Made by a program: the position numbers and the translations under genes. From an uncultured Oscillospiraceae bacterium (GTDB lineage Bacteria > Bacillota > Clostridia > Oscillospirales > Ruminococcaceae), in NCBI GenBank assembly GCA_934464775.1, contig CAKSKG010000003.1:103729-167728 (forward strand): a DNA stretch of 64,000 nt, in the 5' to 3' direction. Of the stretch, positions 61,325 to 64,000 are shown in pieces (within the stretch, counting starts at the first letter, position 1; every line of letters begins with the position of its first letter). The notes beneath the pieces were generated by a model, which saw only the letters and a list, made by a program, of their open reading frames with translations, made no database searches and had not been told where the DNA came from.

Positions 61325-62716
61325 TTAATAGATATTTCCCGCAGTTCTGGGGAACGGGAGAACGTCTCTGATGTTCTGCATTCCCGTAACGTACATGATA
61401 AGTCTTTCAAATCCAAGACCGAAGCCTGCGTGCTTTGCGCCGCCGAAGCGTCTGAGGTCAAGGTAGCGCTGATATTCGGAAATATCCATGCCAAGCTCCT
61501 TTATCCTGTTTTCAAGCAGATCAAGGCGTTCCTCACGCTGACTTCCGCCGATAAGCTCGCCGACGGTGGGAACAAGCAGATCGGCAGCCGCAACGGTCTT
61601 TCCGTCATCATTCAGGCGCATATAGAACGCCTTTATCTCCTTTGGATAATCATATACAAAAACAGGCTTGCCGAATATTTTTTCGGTGATATATCTTTCA
61701 TGCTCGGTCTGGAGGTCGCAGCCCCAGAAAACGGGATATTCAAATTCAGCGCCGCTGTCCTCCAGCAGCTTTATCGCATCCGTATAGGAAACTCGTCCGA
61801 AGTCTGATTCCGCAACGCTTTTCAGCCTTTCGATAAGACCGTTTTCGTAGAATTTATCAAAAAATTCAAGCTCGGAGCTGCATTTTTCAAGAAGCTCATG
61901 CAGAACGTATTTCAGCATATCCTCCGCAAGCTCCATGTCATCTTCAAGATCAGCAAAGGCGATCTCGGGTTCGATCATCCAAAATTCTGCCGCATGGCGC
62001 GGAGTATAGGATTTTTCCGCACGGAATGTCGGACCGAAGGTATATATCTTTCCGAATGCCATTGCCATGCATTCGCCCTCCAGCTGACCCGAAACGGTCA
62101 GACTTGCCTGTTTACCGAAAAAGTCCTGGGAATAATCCGTCTCGCCGCTTTCTGTTTTCGGAACGTTTTTCATGTCAAATGTTGTCACTTTGAACATTTC
62201 TCCCGCACCCTCGCAGTCGCTTGATGTGATAAGGGGAGTGTGAGCGTAAACAAATCCGTTTTCGGCAAAATATCTGTGAAGAGCCTGTGCGGCTATTGAG
62301 CGCACACGGAATGCCGCACCAAAGGTATTCGTCCTCATGCGGAGATGAGGGATAGTGCGGAGATAATCAAGGGTATGGTTTTTCTTCTGAAGAGGATAAT
62401 CGGCAGATGAAGCACCCTCAACATTTATTTCGGCAGCGTGAACTTCAAAGGGCTGCTTTGCATCGGGGGTAAGTATCAGCTTGCCTTTGATCGACAGAGC
62501 CGCTCCCGTATTGATGTGTGAAATGCTGTCATAATCTGCAACAGCCTGACGGTCCGCAACTATCTGGAGCGATTCAAAGCAGCTTCCGTCATTTATTGTG
62601 ATGAATGCGGTGTTCTTTCCCGCACGGACAGATCTTACCCAGCCGCATACGGTGATATCGGCTTCCGAAAAGCTGTCGGCAGCTTCAAATATTTTTTTTA
62701 TTTCGGTGCGTTTCAT
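61325..62716 (-). CDS. asnS: Asparaginyl-tRNA synthetase
   Basis: AsnRS charges tRNA-Asn. The 463-residue class IIb enzyme has the N-terminal OB fold (TVCGWVRSVRAGKNTAFITI), motif 2 around FRAEKSYTPRHAAEFWMIEPE, and motif 3 GFGLGFERLIMYVTGMQNIR at the end. The absence of a GAD insertion and the normal length separate it from bacterial AspRS. Direct charging by AsnRS does not exclude an amidotransferase route, which cannot be judged here. It starts 16 nt after the FkbM-type gene, with GAAAGGAA upstream, so both are likely on one transcript. No T-box leader is seen. Confidence 0.95.
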   Translation of the reverse strand: MKRTEIKKIFEAADSFSEADITVCGWVRSVRAGKNTAFITINDGSCFESLQIVADRQAVADYDSISHINTGAALSIKGKLILTPDAKQPFEVHAAEINVEGASSADYPLQKKNHTLDYLRTIPHLRMRTNTFGAAFRVRSIAAQALHRYFAENGFVYAHTPLITSSDCEGAGEMFKVTTFDMKNVPKTESGETDYSQDFFGKQASLTVSGQLEGECMAMAFGKIYTFGPTFRAEKSYTPRHAAEFWMIEPEIAFADLEDDMELAEDMLKYVLHELLEKCSSELEFFDKFYENGLIERLKSVAESDFGRVSYTDAIKLLEDSGAEFEYPVFWGCDLQTEHERYITEKIFGKPVFVYDYPKEIKAFYMRLNDDGKTVAAADLLVPTVGELIGGSQREERLDLLENRIKELGMDISEYQRYLDLRRFGGAKHAGFGLGFERLIMYVTGMQNIRDVLPFPRTAGNIY

Positions 62717-62732
62717 TTTACGAACATTCCTT

Positions 62733-63800
62733 TCAAAGAGTACAGTAAAGATTTGTTTCCCATGCGGGAATATAAAGCTGATGACGTATGTACATTTTCA
62801 GCTGTGGATTTATTTCATGCACCAGCAGGGGAATATCGAACATATCCTCGTTGCGGTGATAAAGTGCGGCGGCAAGCTTTGAGCCGTTTTTCAGCGACTG
62901 TGCGCAGCCGAGTATTGCCTCGTGCTCGGAGCCTTCCACGTCCATTTTTATATATGTGGCGTTTTCGGTAAGACTGTCGCCTCTGAGAGCGGCTACCTCT
63001 TTCATTTTCTGCTCGGTCTGAGGATTAAGTGTGGACTGACGCCCCGACCTGTCAGCAAAGGTAAGAAGAGTATCTTCCGACCATGCAGCAGCATTGAAAA
63101 GGTGGAGATGCTCCATGCCGTCGGTATTTTTGGTGAGCTTGCGGAAATTTCTTGTATCGGGTTCAAGAGCATATATTTTATCGTATTTTCCGTTTACGGC
63201 TTCGCTGAATTTTATAACGGTATCGCCGTTGTATGCGCCCATGTCTATATATGTTTCATTGTCGGAAAGATGAAGTATATCGCTGAATATTTCTTCCTCG
63301 GGAGAGGTGCAGCGGTCAAGATATTCGGTCTTTCCGCTTATTTTGTAATTTATCACATCGGCAAAGGTCTGCTTCGATTTTTCATCAGCCAGCATATTGT
63401 ATACCGCATTGAGCTTATCGCAGTTTTCCTCGCAGTATTCGGGAGTGAAAAGACCTCCGCCGTATACGGGAACATCGGGTGCAAGCAGTGTGTGCCTTGA
63501 TGCAATATCCTTTATCCTTTTATAAAGGCTGGGATATCCTGCACCGAATGCAAGCACCACCACAAAATCATCTATAAGCTTTTCGATCTGGGATAAGGTG
63601 TGTACAAGATGTCCCTGAAAGGAATGTCCTCGTACAAATTCATCGCTGGCAAAAAAGCCTGCAACGGGTATATTGTATTTTTCAAAAACGTTGAGTATTT
63701 TCACGGCACCGTCGCCCATTCCGTAGATAAAGACGGGCAGCTCCGTTTCGGCGAGAAATTCCCATGAGGATTTTTTCTCGGTTATAAATCCGGGCAGCAT
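62733..63800 (-). CDS. FkbM-type SAM-dependent methyltransferase
   Basis: The 355-residue protein has two parts: an N-terminal Rossmann-like domain (FIYGMGDGAVKILNVFEK near residue 21) and a C-terminal FkbM methyltransferase domain with the SAM site ETYIDMGAYNGDTVIKF near residue 175, YALEPDTRNF and IKMDVEGSEHEAILG. FkbM enzymes methylate hydroxyls on sugars or natural products, and this two-domain form is common in surface-glycan clusters. The start at 63800 has AAAAGGAAG 8 nt upstream. The frame stays open to 63950 but that part lies inside the repeat element and should not be counted as protein. Confidence 0.85.
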   Translation of the reverse strand: MLPGFITEKKSSWEFLAETELPVFIYGMGDGAVKILNVFEKYNIPVAGFFASDEFVRGHSFQGHLVHTLSQIEKLIDDFVVVLAFGAGYPSLYKRIKDIASRHTLLAPDVPVYGGGLFTPEYCEENCDKLNAVYNMLADEKSKQTFADVINYKISGKTEYLDRCTSPEEEIFSDILHLSDNETYIDMGAYNGDTVIKFSEAVNGKYDKIYALEPDTRNFRKLTKNTDGMEHLHLFNAAAWSEDTLLTFADRSGRQSTLNPQTEQKMKEVAALRGDSLTENATYIKMDVEGSEHEAILGCAQSLKNGSKLAAALYHRNEDMFDIPLLVHEINPQLKMYIRHQLYIPAWETNLYCTL

Positions 63801-63820
63801 ATATATCTTCCTTTTTTCAA

Positions 63821-64000
63821 TATAGGTCGCCTCTAAAAACCATAGTGCCTCAGATGCGCAGTCAGATTTTTCGTCAGATTGTATAGAAATTTCGCAGGCA
63901 TACTGCCGTATGTCAAGAAATTTATGTGCAAGATGACGGAAAATCTGCAAGCAGATGAGGTACTAAGGCTTTAGCCGGTGGTTTTTAGAGGTGACCTATA
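63821..64000. mobile_element. MITE-like element with 22-bp terminal inverted repeats
   Basis: Position 63821 begins TATAGGTCGCCTCT and the window ends with its near-perfect inverse (63979-64000), 22 bp with one mismatch. Internal sequence on the two sides is also inverted-repetitive (AGTGCCTCA near 63844 against AGTACCTCA on the other strand near 63960), and the centre is a short hairpin (CATAC 63899-63903, GTATG 63908-63912), so the whole 180 bp can fold into one long imperfect hairpin. It encodes no transposase. It starts 4-12 nt beyond the ribosome binding site of the FkbM-type gene. Target duplication cannot be checked because the window ends at the repeat. Confidence 0.72.

Noticed and set aside
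63801..63950. N-terminal extension of the FkbM protein
   Set aside because: The extra 50 codons lie in the MITE-like element and before the ribosome binding site at about 63809-63816; the protein starts well at 63800.
1..64000. Prophage, CRISPR array, toxin-antitoxin or restriction system
   Set aside because: No integrase, capsid, Cas, methylase or toxin-like gene and no regularly spaced repeats were found on either strand.

Overview
The window looks like a chromosomal segment of a plant-fibre-associated Ruminococcus-like member of the Clostridia (Oscillospiraceae/Ruminococcaceae). This is inferred from moderate GC, AAAGGA/GGAGG ribosome binding sites, a Gram-positive PolC replicase, a pro-sigma-K type sporulation sigma factor, BspA-type and vWA surface proteins, and glycosidases of families GH127, GH27, GH3 and GH5. 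No rRNA, tRNA, CRISPR array, prophage or intact insertion sequence was seen. Coding density is high. Most predicted promoters are sigma-A type with 17-bp spacers, and many convergent gene pairs share one bidirectional terminator.

Layout. 1-8 kb (minus strand): a partial CBS-domain membrane protein, ppk1, then a run birA - zinc-ribbon Nudix - diacylglycerol kinase-like - ligA read from one strong promoter. 8-17 kb: an AraC regulator end-to-end with a GH127 arabinofuranosidase, metY, a DUF4259 protein, a truncated SpoVT/AbrB fragment, a stand-alone hisC, a GH27 alpha-galactosidase-like gene and a two-domain PPK2. 17.5-24.8 kb (plus): speD-speA-speE-speB (arginine to spermidine), followed without a visible terminator by a CLC-type anion transporter, a Nudix gene and prfB. 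24.8-33.4 kb: a cation diffusion facilitator, sbcD-sbcC, a DUF1444-like gene, a leucine-rich-repeat surface protein and a short-chain dehydrogenase. 33.4-37.8 kb: polC.

37.8-45 kb: a histidine operon hisZ-G-D-C-B-H-F-I-E with a consensus promoter and a strong terminator. It carries the short HisG plus its HisZ partner but has no hisA and no histidinol-phosphatase gene. 45-51.3 kb: a PflX-like radical SAM protein, a large FtsA-like ATPase with a beta-grasp-like tail, a GH3 glucosidase and a sigma-K-like factor. 51.3-59.7 kb: a 1011-residue membrane-anchored vWA protein with a structured leader, an atypical methionyl-tRNA synthetase, a GNAT-HIT-phosphatase mini-operon and a GH5 lipoprotein cellulase. 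59.8-64 kb (minus): a class I aminotransferase, asnS and an FkbM-type methyltransferase. The window ends in a 180-bp hairpin-forming element with 22-bp terminal inverted repeats that looks like a MITE.

Functional themes are polysaccharide breakdown (four glycosidases and an AraC regulator), polyphosphate and nucleotide turnover (PPK1, PPK2, Nudix proteins), spermidine and histidine synthesis, DNA maintenance (LigA, SbcCD, PolC) and cell-surface proteins. The least explained objects are the FtsA-like/beta-grasp fusion, the vWA protein with its leader, the MetRS with an internal insertion, and the terminal MITE-like element.
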